This document shows positions 36,949 to 50,563 of a DNA stretch of 64,000 nucleotides, one piece after another. Below the pieces are notes generated by a model. That model made no database searches, had not been told where the DNA came from, and saw nothing but the letters and a program-made list of their open reading frames with translations. The DNA comes from Bugula neritina (Eukaryota; Bryozoa; Gymnolaemata; Cheilostomatida; Bugulidae): assembly GCA_964035545.1 (NCBI GenBank), contig OZ037769.1, forward strand, positions 14,440,633 to 14,504,632, given 5' to 3'. Made by a program: the position numbers and the translations under genes. How positions within the stretch are numbered: the stretch's first letter is position 1; each line of letters begins with the position of its first letter.

Positions 36949-37790
36949 AAACTGACTGTTTCTCCCTGTGGCGGCGCCGATGGCCGCATGGGCTCAGGGG
37001 CGGTACTCACTGGGTTTTGTGGTATCAGTGTTGCTATCAGCTTGGCTAGCATGTCCGTCAGTTGAGTGACTTTTGATGCCGTCGCCAACTGGGACACGGC
37101 AGCCGCGGCGGGGGTTTCCTCCCCTTGTCCCGCGGCCGTCTCTGCGCGGTCTATCTCCACTTGGCGGGAGCTTCCGCGACTTTTATGCATTTGATTAGCT
37201 AGGAGGTAAGCTTCCCCCTCAGTCAGAGCATCTTCAACGGTGGTGACTCCCCTAGCTAAAAACTGGTGGTGGAGACCCAGATCGTCGACAGATGCTATGA
37301 AAGCGTCGAGGGTGTACCTCTCGCGGTTGACTGGGGGCAAGTCGCTGTACGCGATCTGTGCCAGCTTCATGACCGCGGCGGCATGCTCCCGCAGCGGGGT
37401 GCGGGGATCACGCCGCAACCTCTGCAATCGGGCCCTGGCATCTGTAGCAGAGAGGCCAAAGCGGGCCCGCAGAGAAGCAAAGATATTATCAATGTCTACG
37501 CCCAGCCCATAGGGCTTGGCTTTGTCCATCAATGCCATTCTAAGCTTCAGCAAGGCCACCCTAGGGGGCCACTGAGCGACGTCCATTACGTCGCTAAACT
37601 CTTGGATAAATTGTTCCACCTCCTTTTCACCCGTGAAGGTGGGCGCCTTTAACCTGTAGCGGTCCTCAGCTAGTTCTCGCGGAACCCTTCGCTCTTCTAC
37701 TACATGGTTAACAGGCATTGTCTCTACAGCATTGTCTCTACGCTCACCTTCGATTGCCGGTGGTTGAGTTCCAGCATTTTCAGTCTCCAT
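36837..37790 (-). CDS. gag: Element A Gag
   Basis: 317 codons from ATG at 37,790, just after the primer site. It contains a capsid-like helical region (the FTGEKEVEQFIQEF and LRARFG segments) and a single C-terminal zinc knuckle C-x2-C-x4-H-x4-C (CWECGNQGHFRRYC), as in Ty3/Gypsy Gag proteins. It packages element RNA in virus-like particles. Stop is TGA at 36,837-36,839. Confidence 0.9.
   Translation of the reverse strand: METENAGTQPPAIEGERRDNAVETMPVNHVVEERRVPRELAEDRYRLKAPTFTGEKEVEQFIQEFSDVMDVAQWPPRVALLKLRMALMDKAKPYGLGVDIDNIFASLRARFGLSATDARARLQRLRRDPRTPLREHAAAVMKLAQIAYSDLPPVNRERYTLDAFIASVDDLGLHHQFLARGVTTVEDALTEGEAYLLANQMHKSRGSSRQVEIDRAETAAGQGEETPAAAAVSQLATASKVTQLTDMLAKLIATLIPQNPVSTAPEPMRPSAPPQGETVSFCWECGNQGHFRRYCPFLNQGLNYRGPQMFPPSAGRR
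36844..36888 (-). promoter_or_regulatory. Predicted -1 ribosomal frameshift signal (gag to pro)
   Basis: On the minus strand the heptamer G TTA AAC (36,888-36,882) has TTA and AAC as gag-frame codons. After a 5-nt spacer comes a perfect 8-bp GC stem CGGCCCGC / GCGGGCCG (36,876-36,869 and 36,851-36,844) with a 17-nt loop. A -1 slip puts ribosomes in the protease frame before the gag stop. Confidence 0.8.
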
Positions 37791-37802
37791 CTTGGATGCA
37801 CT

Positions 37803-37820
37803 ATCCCACCGCTGCCACCA
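37803..37820 (-). other. Element A primer binding site (tRNA-Leu)
   Basis: One base inside the 5' LTR, the 18 bases (+ strand) ATCCCACCGCTGCCACCA equal the 3' end, with CCA, of a common animal tRNA-Leu, so the minus strand is complementary to that tRNA. Confidence 0.88.
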
Positions 37821-37821
37821 C

Positions 37822-38126
37822 TGTTATAATTTTCAGATTTAGGGTTGATGTGCTATCCAGAGAGTCTATTTATTTACTATAGAACTGCACCAGGATAAGT
37901 CGAGTGAACGAGTATATTTTACACACAATTATACATTATAAAAACGATACATTATTTCCAAACAAGTTACACATCTAATCTATTTCACACTCTAGCTTCG
38001 ACTGAGTTAGCAGCGGGAAACTACAATTGCTGCTAACTATCAACTACGCTAATTGGTTATCCATTGTTCCGGGTCAATACCGCGACCCTACATGTTGTGC
38101 TGCTGGTAGTTCCACGAACCACCACA
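37822..38126 (-). repeat. Element A 5' LTR
   Basis: 305-bp partner of the LTR at 30,617-30,921. It contains the element promoter by position; the minus strand leads into the primer site and gag. Confidence 0.97.
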
Positions 38127-38239
38127 ATACGCTAGACTCCGATTAGTTTTTAAATTTACGAAAAAAAAGCTTATGATAGTTAAAAAAATACTTTGCATCT
38201 AATAGCTACAGATGCTACTACGCTGTCAATAAACAGTCC

Positions 38240-39027
38240 TATGGGGCTGGCACACTATAGTCAAAACGGCCATCTTGAACGCGTTTTCGAGGCTAAGCGT
38301 TGACCTTTGTGACGTCACAACTGAACGCAACTGTCAGTTTTTCGCGATGCGATGAAAGTTCAACATGTTCAACTGTCATCGCTGAAGTTGAGCGATCAGC
38401 CAATCACTGACTGGCCAGGTAAACCCTGATTGGTTAAGTGCTTTTACTTTTTCCACGTGCTACTAGCGAGCATTATTATTTGATTTGGTTCTTCGAAAAT
38501 TATATTAATTTACTTTTAAAATAATTATGATGAAGTTATGTATGAAAGTTTCAATAAATCATGAAAATAAGTATTCATTAGATAAATTTTGCTAAATTTT
38601 ATCTGCATATTTGGTTTTTCTAATTTGGTTGAATTTTATTAGCATACTATAACTATTTAGTTCTTTAGGCTAGTGAATGAGCTTGAATAAAGCTAAGTAA
38701 TCTCATTAAATAAAGCTAGTAATTTTGAATAATTGAAGCTAGTAAATTAGAATAAAAATAACTAGAAAATCTTATTAAATTATGCTAGTAAATCTCCAAA
38801 AATTGCGCTAAGGTTAATTGTTGGTTACTGTGGATACTGCAGAAACTGGTTTATGGCATTCCTATTGGTTTAAAAGTTTACTGCGAGACTAGAGACAGTT
38901 AGCTTTCATCGTTCGTAGGGAACTGTAGTGTGACCAGCAAAAAGAAGGACGTGACGTTGAAGGCATGCGCGAGCAGCTCCAAAATGGCCGCCACAGTCGC
39001 GTTTCGACTGTAGTGTGTTATGGGCAT
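38240..39027. mobile_element. MITE inserted in P2X-unit 1
   Basis: About 0.8 kb absent from the paralogous site in unit 2 (near 41,570-41,578). The ends are imperfect inverted repeats sharing ACACTAYAGTCRAAACG and GGCCAT. A 3-bp YTA duplication (CTA / TTA) is likely, as in PIF/Harbinger-type elements. The interior is AT-rich with a degenerate GCTAGTAAAT repeat and no frame for a transposase. Confidence 0.7.
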
Positions 39028-39513
39028 TAAGTCTGAGCGAGCTTTTCCTTTTGCATATACTTCTATAAAGAACAGCATTCCTACCTCTTTTCTAAAATGT
39101 CGGCTGTTTTTGTTTTGATAATCAACATCGGTGTAACTATAGCCTCTTTGACTTTGAATAAATCGAAAGCTGTATGAATGCTCACACTCAGGACTTTCTT
39201 TGTCTTTCTCATACGTACAGCTCCAATCAATTACAACTGAAAAAGCTCCGCCATGATTGACAATGTGTTGAATGGTATACTGATTATTTTCCCGGCTTTT
39301 TAGAGCTTCTTTTACAATATAGTCTACTTTTAAAAAAGGACGGGTTCCAGTTTTCTTATCACCTTTGTTTAAGCGTAAGTCATAATTGTTGAAGTTTACG
39401 CCTTTTAAACCCTTTGTAAACTAAAAAATCACGGAGGTGTTGATGTGTATGGTACAATAATGTTACCAGCACTGTCTAATATTTCTTCAACTTCATCATC
39501 TGGGGGTCGGTTC
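39028..39513 (-). pseudogene. Truncated P2X-like fragment, unit 1
   Basis: The minus strand encodes the distal ectodomain of a P2X-like protein (NHGGAFSVVIDWSC, HSYSFRF, QSQRGYSYTD, GMLFF) up to GKARS, but the second membrane segment is missing and there are stops or frame changes at its upstream end. It stops abruptly at a (TA)n tract at 39,514, the same point as the fragment at 41,578-42,062. The Arg codon that is TGA in the full copy is CGA here. Confidence 0.8.
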
Positions 39514-39514
39514 A

Positions 39515-39689
<175 letters not shown>

Positions 39690-39690
<1 letters not shown>

Positions 39691-41577
39691 TATATAATAT
39701 AACCAGTATATAATATATATCCAGTATGTAATATATATATATATCTAGTAGATATTATATTATAGTTGGTAAATATAAATTGTGATTTGTCTGTAAAAAG
39801 CTGGTCACTAAACAAAGTGCTCAAGAGTTTTATAAAATTGTTTTATCAAATTGAATGCTAAAAATTATTAGTTGAAAGGAAGTATAATCACTGGTTTTGA
39901 TATCCATCCATTTCAAACTTTTTTCATAGCATAAGAAAAAGTGTGCTAGTTGTCAGAGTATTACACGATATGACTGATGAGGCAATAATATTATGTTTTA
40001 TAAAATGTGAAACAGAGTAATTTAAAAAAAATACAAGTCATAGAATAATTAAAATTGACAATAAAGCAATACCTATAACATGTATAAGTTTGTCCGACTC
40101 TCTTATTCAAAGTACTAATGTACATAATTTGTTACTTTTTAAATAAGTGCAGGTTGCAATGCTTAGATGATGGTCTATAGCTGGTGGCGATTGTTTCCCA
40201 TGTTACATCATATCTTATGCTTTTATCTTTAAGGTAATAGAAATGTTTGCAGTTACAGTGTTTTAAAGAACTGGCGTGGCTATATATTATAGCTATTAGA
40301 TGTCACATTGAACCTCCTTGACAGCACTCATAGGCCAATAAAAATTAGGTAACGATCCTCTTTATGCAAATTGAAGTAGAAACCACCCCCCAAAGATAAT
40401 TGGGAATGTTTTAAGATATGCCAGAATTGTACCTTTCCAAGAAATAAAGAGCACTTCAATAGTGAAGCACTTATGTACTAAAAAGCCTTAGGCAGCAATA
40501 GTTACAGGTGTGCTGTAAACTACGGGAAGCAGGCTACGTACCCCAAAACATCAATGGGAATAAGAAAAAGAGCATGGTTTAACTCACACCAAAAGCTCAC
40601 TGAGGATTAGGCTACGCTTGTATGATTGACTCAATATATGATCAGAAAAAAAACTTTCAAAACACAGTCTTCCACTTATCTATTTCCTACCTTTTACTAG
40701 CACTAAGAAATCGTACAACAGCATATAAGTCTGATCTACCTGCCTTTTAAATAGAAAAAGGTTTATACCCTGTAATATATCTACCACATCTCAGTAAAAT
40801 GTTCAAGTACTAACCACACTCATATTATCTTATTTTAAACCAATTTTAAAAGCCAGCACTCAAATTATACCAGTTCTTTTATCATTATAAGGATCAACTT
40901 TTAAATTAAGTAGGCCCTAACTGAAAATGCTATTCTTTAAATGCTAAAGAGCACAAAGATACAGCTACTACTATGAATGTGTGGGCGCCAAAAATTTATT
41001 CATGCAGAAATTAGCTTAATGAATTTAAAAAGAAGTTTTAAATTTTTCGCTACTCTATTATATTTGTAGCAGTAAAACAAATACTACAGAAATTTAAGAA
41101 GTGATTATATATATGACAAATTATTTTATATTTATTATAAATAAAATAAATAAAAAAAAATTATCTGCACTAATAAAAAAAATTGTTGCAATGCATCAAA
41201 AATATATTAGAACATGTCTCGCCTAGACAATAAGTTTGATAAGCAGAGAATAATTGCTCAAAACTGATAGCAGCATATTTAATCAAGCTGCCTTTTAGGC
41301 TAAACGCAAATAATTGTAAATGAAGCTGAAAACTATTAGGGCCTATTTGTTGATCGGTGTACAATAAATATTTTGACCTAATTCCAGCATACGTATGCAG
41401 GACAATTATCTACTTCAAATAAATAAAGAACTCTCAAGACGTAACCAGTGCAGCTGGTTATACGCTAGACTCCGATTAGTTTTTAAATTTACGAAAAAAA
41501 AGCTTATGATAGTTAAAAAAATACTTTGCATCTAATAGCTACAGATGCTACTATACGCTGTTAAATAACAGTCTTAA
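39690..41577 (-). repeat. P2X-unit 2, 3' flank (uninterrupted copy)
   Basis: Closely matches 28,850-30,616 plus 38,127-38,240. It lacks both the Gypsy element and the MITE and so shows their empty sites. Non-coding as far as can be seen. Confidence 0.85.
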
Positions 41578-42061
41578 GTCTGAGCGAGCTTTTCCTTTTG
41601 CATGTACTTCTATAAAGAACAGCATTCCTACCTCTTTTCTAAAATGTCGGCTGTTTTTGTTTTGATAATCAACATCGGTGTAACTATAGCCTCTTTGACT
41701 TTGAATAAATCGAAAGCTGTATGAATGCTCACACTCAGAACTTTTTTTGTTCTTCTCCTACTTACAGCTCCAATCAATTACAATTGAAAAAGCTCCGCCA
41801 TGATTGACAATGTGTTGAAAGGTATACTTATTATTTTCCCCGGCTTTTTAGAGCTTCTTTTACAATATAGTCTACTTTTAAAAAAGGACGGGTTCCAGTT
41901 TTCTTATCACCTTTGTTTAAGCGTAAGTCATAATTGTTGAAGTTTACGCCTTTTAAACCCTTTGTAAACTAAAAAATCACTGAGGTGTTGATGCGTACGG
42001 TACAATAAAGTTACCAGTACTGTCTAATATTTCTTCAACTTCATCATCCGGGGTCGGTTCA

Positions 42062-42062
<1 letters not shown>
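41578..42062 (-). pseudogene. Truncated P2X-like fragment, unit 2
   Basis: Near-identical to the fragment at 39,028-39,513: P2X distal ectodomain ending at GKARS, no second membrane segment, 5' part replaced by (TA)n. Several small differences from copy 1 lie in homopolymers. Confidence 0.8.

Positions 42063-42106
<44 letters not shown>
42062..42106. repeat. (TA)n tract
   Basis: Short TA run between the unit 2 P2X fragment and a Penelope-like coding segment. Confidence 0.95.
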
Positions 42107-42107
<1 letters not shown>

Positions 42108-42879
42108 TGTCTTCAGTCAAACAACAAAAATACACCAAGAAGCTCTAAGTAAAAGTGGATACACACATAACCTAACATTCCAGCCAACACACACCACTAG
42201 CAGACCAAAAAGAGAAAGACGACGAAACATCACATGGTATAACCCCCCATTCTCCAAAAGTGTAACAAGCAACCTGGGAAAACAATTTTTTAAAATCCTG
42301 GAGGAAGAAATACCCAAAAATCACAAACTCTACAAAATTTTCAACAAAAACAACATAAAACTCAGTTACAGCTGCTGCAGAAATTTAAACAACATAATCA
42401 ACAGCCACAATAAAAGATTACTCAACCCAGCAAACCAACCTCCTCGAGAATGTAACTGCAGAAACAGCACAGTGTGCCCACTAGATGGAAAATGCCTCAC
42501 AAAGTGCATCATATACCAAGCTACAGTTACAACCAAAGATGGCAGCCAACCCCAGACTTACCTGGGAACATCAAAAACAGAATTCAAAACCAGATTGTAT
42601 AACCACAAATCAACTTTTAACAACAAAACAAAAAAAAACCATACTGAATTGAGTAAATATATCTGGAAACTAAAAGACCAGAACACCCATTTTGACATAA
42701 CATGGAAAATTATGAAAAAGACCAACTCATACAACAAAGTCACTAAAAGGTGCAACCTCTGCCTATGGGAAAAATATTTCATAATATACCAGCCCAGCAA
42801 ATCTTCCCTTAATAACAGAAATGAGATTCTATCCACATGCAGACATGCACGTAAGCACTACCTGGGCAACATCACATAA
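42103..42879 (+). CDS. Penelope-like element, 3' part: RT C-terminus and GIY-YIG endonuclease (5' truncated)
   Basis: About 257 codons are open without a stop from the (TA)n tract to TAA at 42,877-42,879. First comes the post-RT region (RRNITWYNPPFSKSV, KLYKIFNKNNIKLSYSC), then a Cys-rich segment (ECNCRNSTVCPLDGKC) and the GIY-YIG endonuclease: IIYQA, TYLG, FKTRLYNH, TELSKYIW, then [11 protein letters not shown]. This is the domain order of Penelope-like retroelements, which reverse transcribe and integrate their own RNA. The RT core is missing, so the copy is immobile. A hammerhead ribozyme follows at 43,113. Confidence 0.92.
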
Positions 42880-43112
42880 CAATACTAACAATTCTCAACC
42901 ATAGTACTACCTATTATAAATTACCCTTTCCATCAAACATCTAGCTTTTATAGTCTAATCCTTTAGAAAAAGAGTAATTTAATTAATTAATAGATAACAC
43001 CAAATCCACTACTATGTTTGCATTTCGTTTTACGTTGTGTTTAGCATGATAATTTTCTTTATGTAAAAATTAGAATAATCGGTATGCTTCATAGATTTTA
43101 TTTATTTTTAGT

Positions 43113-43163
43113 CTAACACCTGACGAGTGCAGTTTACTGTACGAAACTATATAGTCGTGTGAG
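43113..43163 (+). ncRNA. Hammerhead ribozyme 1 (Penelope-like 3' region)
   Basis: Core CTGACGA (43,120-43,126) and GAAA (43,143-43,146). Stem II is GTGCAG/CTGTAC with loop TTTA. Stem III is ACTA/TAGT with a 2-nt loop. Predicted cleavage follows C at 43,156. Stem I CTAACAC/GTGTGAG pairs at six of seven positions. The very short stem III is typical of ribozymes reported in Penelope-like elements. Confidence 0.87.
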
Positions 43164-43286
43164 ATTTTTTAAATAAAAAAATATATATGTATCATTTTTA
43201 ATCTGAACACACTACATTATATTAGCTCTGTCACCCGTGATATCGAGCACTCTACTTTGCTGGAACTCCAACTAGATTGTCAATCA

Positions 43287-45950
<2,664 letters not shown>

Positions 45951-45954
45951 TAGA

Positions 45955-46570
45955 GAAGTGTTGTTTGCAGACGACAGTGCTTTGGTGTCACATAGCGCTG
46001 CAAACAAATTTGTAAAAGCAAAATTAAGAGAACAAAATACATGCAATAGATTATCAAGCTCATTCACCTCCTATTTGAACTTGAAGTTATTATGTTATCC
46101 CAAGAACCACTTGTGCTTGCTATGGAATTTCCTTATCTTAGAAGCACTGTTTCTTGCATAGCAAAAATAGATAAAGACCCAAGACAAAGTAAGAATGGCT
46201 TACAAAAGGTTGCGGCAGAGACTCTAGAAAAAACAGACATGTATTCATCAGGGTAAAGTGTAAAGTCTACAGAGCAGCGATGCTCTCAAGTCTGCTATAT
46301 AAAGTTAAAACATGGACAATATACAGGGCACAGGTGAAAAAGCTAAGCGCTTTTATGATAAGACACTGTAAAATGGTATAAAAGGGCTAAGATGTGTCAA
46401 CTAGCCATATATATGGCTGACGCATTCTTACAGAAAAAAACCTAAAGTGGTTAGCTAGGCCAAGTGCACAAATAGAAAATAACCAGTTACCAAGATGACT
46501 GCTTTATTCCTGCTTAAAAGAAGGAAAAAGAAATAGAAGGAGGCCTAGACTCAGATCTACAGATGTTACT
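45955..46570 (+). pseudogene. Decayed LINE reverse transcriptase fragment
   Basis: Starts with LFADDSALVSHSA, the RT motif with the catalytic Asp pair of non-LTR retrotransposons. Translated pieces in shifting frames follow the usual C-terminal half (YLRSTVSCIAKIDKDPRQSK, then LKHGQYTGH, and later DAFLQKK). Many stops and frame changes show it is old. It interrupts the flank of P2X-unit 3. Confidence 0.75.
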
Positions 46571-46602
46571 ATAAAAAAATGCCAAAACTATGAAATAGTC
46601 AT

Positions 46603-46611
<9 letters not shown>

Positions 46612-46690
<79 letters not shown>

Positions 46691-46691
46691 G
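46612..46691. repeat. (GA)n tract followed by G10
   Basis: Simple repeat with a terminal run of about ten G residues. Confidence 0.97.
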
Positions 46692-47056
46692 AGAGAGTAT
46701 AAAATAATGAATAAAAAGTGATTATTTATATATTTATTATAGAGAAAATTAGTAAAAAGCATTGACAGATTTTGTTTCTTTGAACTTATAAAATGTTGTA
46801 GCATCAACTTTATGAAAAGTTAAAAATTGCAACATAGACAAATGAGTTTTAAAAAAAAAAATTTGCCATAGACGTGATTATCATTACTAAATAAGCAGAA
46901 GGCAGCAACACACAGCTAATTATAAAAGGGCTGAAAATAGCTATATCAATTTATTCCTGTACCATAAATCTGTTAGCATAAAGCCAGCATATATACAAGA
47001 TAAATAACTTGCTGCAAATAAATGAAAAAAATTCATTCCTTACATAAGCACAGTTT

Positions 47057-48403
47057 CTAAGACTGTTGAGGTTTGGGGTCTGAAGTTTTAGTTTTGCAAC
47101 TAGAACAATAAGCTACTGCACATAAAACAATACTTTGAAATGTTCCAACACTTTTCAAAGCTAAGAATGCTGTTACGATTTTAAATAGCATATTCATGTA
47201 TGAGCGAGCTTTTCCTTTGGCATGCACTTCGATAAAGAACAACATTCCTACCTCTTTTCTAAAAAGTCGGCTGTTTTTGTTTTGATAATTGATATCAGTA
47301 TAACTATAGCCTCGCTGGCTTTGAAGAAATCAAAAGCTATAAGAGCGATCACACTTTAGGCCCGTTTTACTGTCTTCATACGTGCAGGTACAATTAATTA
47401 CAATAGAAAAAACTCCACCGCGTTTGACTATGTCTTTAAAAGTATGCTGATTATTTTCCCGTTTGCTTAGAGCTTTTTTCACGACATCTTCTACTTTAAA
47501 AAAAGAACACTTTTCAGTGTCATCATCACCTTTGTTTAGGCATACATTATAAGGGTTGAACTTAGGGCCTTTTAAGTCATTATTTTTAAACTGAAAAATT
47601 ACAGAGTTGTTGATATGTACAATAAAGTTACCAGTCCCATTTAATACTTCTTCAACTTCTTCATCTGGGTCAGGATCTGTATCAACTGGGCACCAGGCAT
47701 GCACGTAACAAGTCCCTCTGGCCACGTCACAAGTTCCGTTAGCATATCCGTCACTAAAATTTACCAACTTCAAGAACTCACAATCATCATCAGAAGTACA
47801 GTTTGGTTTCAAAGAAGAATGTTCATCTAAACATAGGCTTCTATTTTGCTCAACAGTTTTGATTAGTTTTGTCATCACAAAGAATTGGTCTGTAGCGTGT
47901 GCTGGTGTAACCACGTCATCTGCATCCCAAACTGTTATGTTTCCGGTTTTTGAATTATTTGCTTTTGCTGCTCCATAGACATTGATGGTTGTACTGCTCA
48001 CACCTACTGCCTCCTCGTAAAAAAATGACTCACTCCCAAAAAAGTAAACAAGTGACACAGCAAGTAATATAACGAACCAGACAATGTGCATGACAGCAGC
48101 ACACCAGCTATACTCTAACTTATCCTTAGCTTCTGAATATGGGATCTTAGGTTCGACTCGTTTAAGGGCTGCTTTGAGTTGTGCATCATTAAAAAATCTC
48201 ATTTCTGTTTCTCTGGCATCTTGGAGTGGTGCATCATTACTAGCTGTTGTTTTTTTTTCTTTGTCCTTCTTAAACGCAATATAACAATTTTCACAAATAT
48301 CGACAGCTTCTTTCACAAGTGATAAAAGAAAAGCTAAACCAGTTATTCCAGCACCAAACCATTCAGAGTGTTCTTCGGTCAGAAAGGGGATAATGTTTCC
48401 CAT
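47057..48403 (-). pseudogene. P2X-like: Intronless P2X-type channel, full length but with one in-frame TGA
   Basis: One minus-strand frame from ATG 48,403 to a final stop at 47,057, broken only by TGA at 47,330-47,332 (357 + 90 codons). The N-terminus is long, with a first membrane segment at about residues 102-123, then SSTTINVYG, VWDADDVVTP, QFFVMTKLI, ten or more ectodomain Cys and AWCPVD, all in P2X order. After the TGA come RGYSYTD, GMLFFIEV and a second membrane segment ending CAVAYC. P2X proteins are trimeric ATP-gated cation channels of the plasma membrane. Here the usual ATP contacts are absent: the TTKVKG lysines read TTINVYG, and the Asn-Phe-Arg motif reads Ser-Tyr-Thr. The TGA replaces an Arg that is CGA in both truncated paralogues, a C-to-T change at a CpG. 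The lack of introns is unusual for P2X genes and suggests a retrocopy origin; no poly-A tail is visible. Confidence 0.82.
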
Positions 48404-48594
48404 TTTAGCTGCTGATCTTCAACAATACCTCAGCTTATACAATGAAGAGTTTGTAGTTGAAGTTTTCAGAATATATATCTTGATTGACCAATCAAGAAAA
48501 CATTCTTTCATAAAGTGATGTGATTGATCAAATCTTACTTAATTGTTATTGGACACTAGTGAACCAATAGGATGACATATTTTTAAGAACACTG

Positions 48595-48618
48595 CGCGCG
48601 CGCGCACGCACGCACAAT
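48595..48618. repeat. CG-rich dinucleotide repeat
   Basis: Short (GC)n passing into CGCACGCACG, an island of CpG in AT-rich DNA upstream of the P2X-like gene. Confidence 0.85.
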
Positions 48619-48744
48619 ACACAAACGATGTAAATTTCAAAACAAAATCAATCAACTGTACACACAACGACCTGATGGTGGTAGCTTGCACTACATGAAA
48701 CAATACTGTAGTCAATGAAATGAATATATAAGTTTATATAGATT

Positions 48745-49265
48745 AAAAGTGCCATATAGCTGTATGCCTAATATAGCAGCAATTATAAACGGTCACAATA
48801 AGAGAGTATTGAAGTCAGCAGAACATGAACATCATACCAAGCCATGCAACTGCAAAACTAAAAAGAATTGCTCACTGAGTGGCCAGTGCTGTACTGAGGC
48901 TGTCGGTTACCAAACAACAACAACACAGCAATAGAGACATACGTGGGACTAACCCAGAACCAGTTCAGGTACAGGTACAATAAGCTCACAGCCAGCTTCA
49001 AGAACCCAGTAAACAAAACTCCACTGAGCTGAGCAAATATATATGAAAGTTAAAGAGCAATAACATAGCTTATGAAATAAAGTGGAAAATTTTAGCCAAC
49101 TATGCAACAAGCAATCACTACTCTGCAAGCTGTGCCTAATATAGAAAAGAAATTCATAATTTGCGAACCACATGTATCTTCACTCAACAGCCACAATGAA
49201 ATCATAACAACATGCAGGCACGCTAGAAAGCTCCTCCTAGAGAATGTGACGGGACATTTTAATCT
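48745..49265 (+). pseudogene. Decayed Penelope-like 3' part (GIY-YIG)
   Basis: In shifting frames the family order is recognisable: PYSCMPNIAAIINGHNKRVL, the Cys-rich CNCKTKKNCSLSGQC, TELSKYI, YEIKWKIL and, near the end, SLNSHNEIITTCRHARKLLL. Several stops and indels; older than the copies at 42.1 and 49.6 kb. No ribozyme is seen after it. Confidence 0.82.
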
Positions 49266-49332
49266 CTTAATTACTTTTATTTTATCCATCTATATGTTTT
49301 AATCTATTGGCTTTAAAGCTTTTACACACATT

Positions 49333-49987
<655 letters not shown>

Positions 49988-50089
49988 CCAATTACTTCCA
50001 ATGCTACCTCTTTGTTATATTTTGATCTTCTAGCTTTATTCTGTGTATATTTACATATTACATTATTTATAGTTGTAAGCAATCATAGT

Positions 50090-50150
50090 GGCAAATTTAT
50101 CTGACGAGTGCACATCGTTCTTGTGTACGAAACTACTAGTAATAAATGCC
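50090..50150 (+). ncRNA. Hammerhead ribozyme 2 (Penelope-like 3' region)
   Basis: Core CTGACGA (50,101-50,107) and GAAA (50,129-50,132). Stem II is GTGCAC/GTGTAC with one G-U pair and a 9-nt loop. Stem III is ACT/AGT, and predicted cleavage follows A at 50,141. Stem I pairs ATTTAT with ATAAAT and, after a 2-nt bulge, GGC with GCC. Confidence 0.87.
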
Positions 50151-50179
50151 ATTATATTAATCAAATCTCATTTTATTTC

Positions 50180-50439
<260 letters not shown>

Positions 50440-50563
50440 TATATAATATTTGTAGCGTGAGTTTCTTAAGAAACAGCAGATGAAAAATTGCTCAAATTAT
50501 TATGCGTAGAATAATGGGCAATTATATTATTGAAGAAAAGAGCTCAATCAAGAAGAAGAACAG

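Larger units (their letters stand above)
30617..38126 (-). mobile_element. Young, nearly complete Ty3/Gypsy LTR retrotransposon (element A)
   Basis: Two 305-bp LTRs differ at three positions, start TG and end CA, and are flanked by a 4-bp duplication ATAC (30,613-30,616 and 38,127-38,130). The empty site, with one ATAC, is present in the paralogous unit near 41,459-41,465. Order on the minus strand: LTR, tRNA-Leu primer site, gag, protease, RT-RNase H-integrase, pol tail, a zinc-finger 3' frame, purine tract, LTR. GC content is clearly higher than the surroundings. Coding damage is light: two in-frame stops in pol, a frame change at a C15 run and a protease/RT frame change. The order RT-RH-IN and integrase motifs place it in Ty3/Gypsy; there is no chromodomain. 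Confidence 0.96.

Noticed and set aside
47330-47332. TGA as a selenocysteine codon in the P2X-like frame
   Set aside because: The paralogues have Arg (CGA) at this site, so a nonsense transition is the simpler reading; no selenocysteine element was sought or seen.
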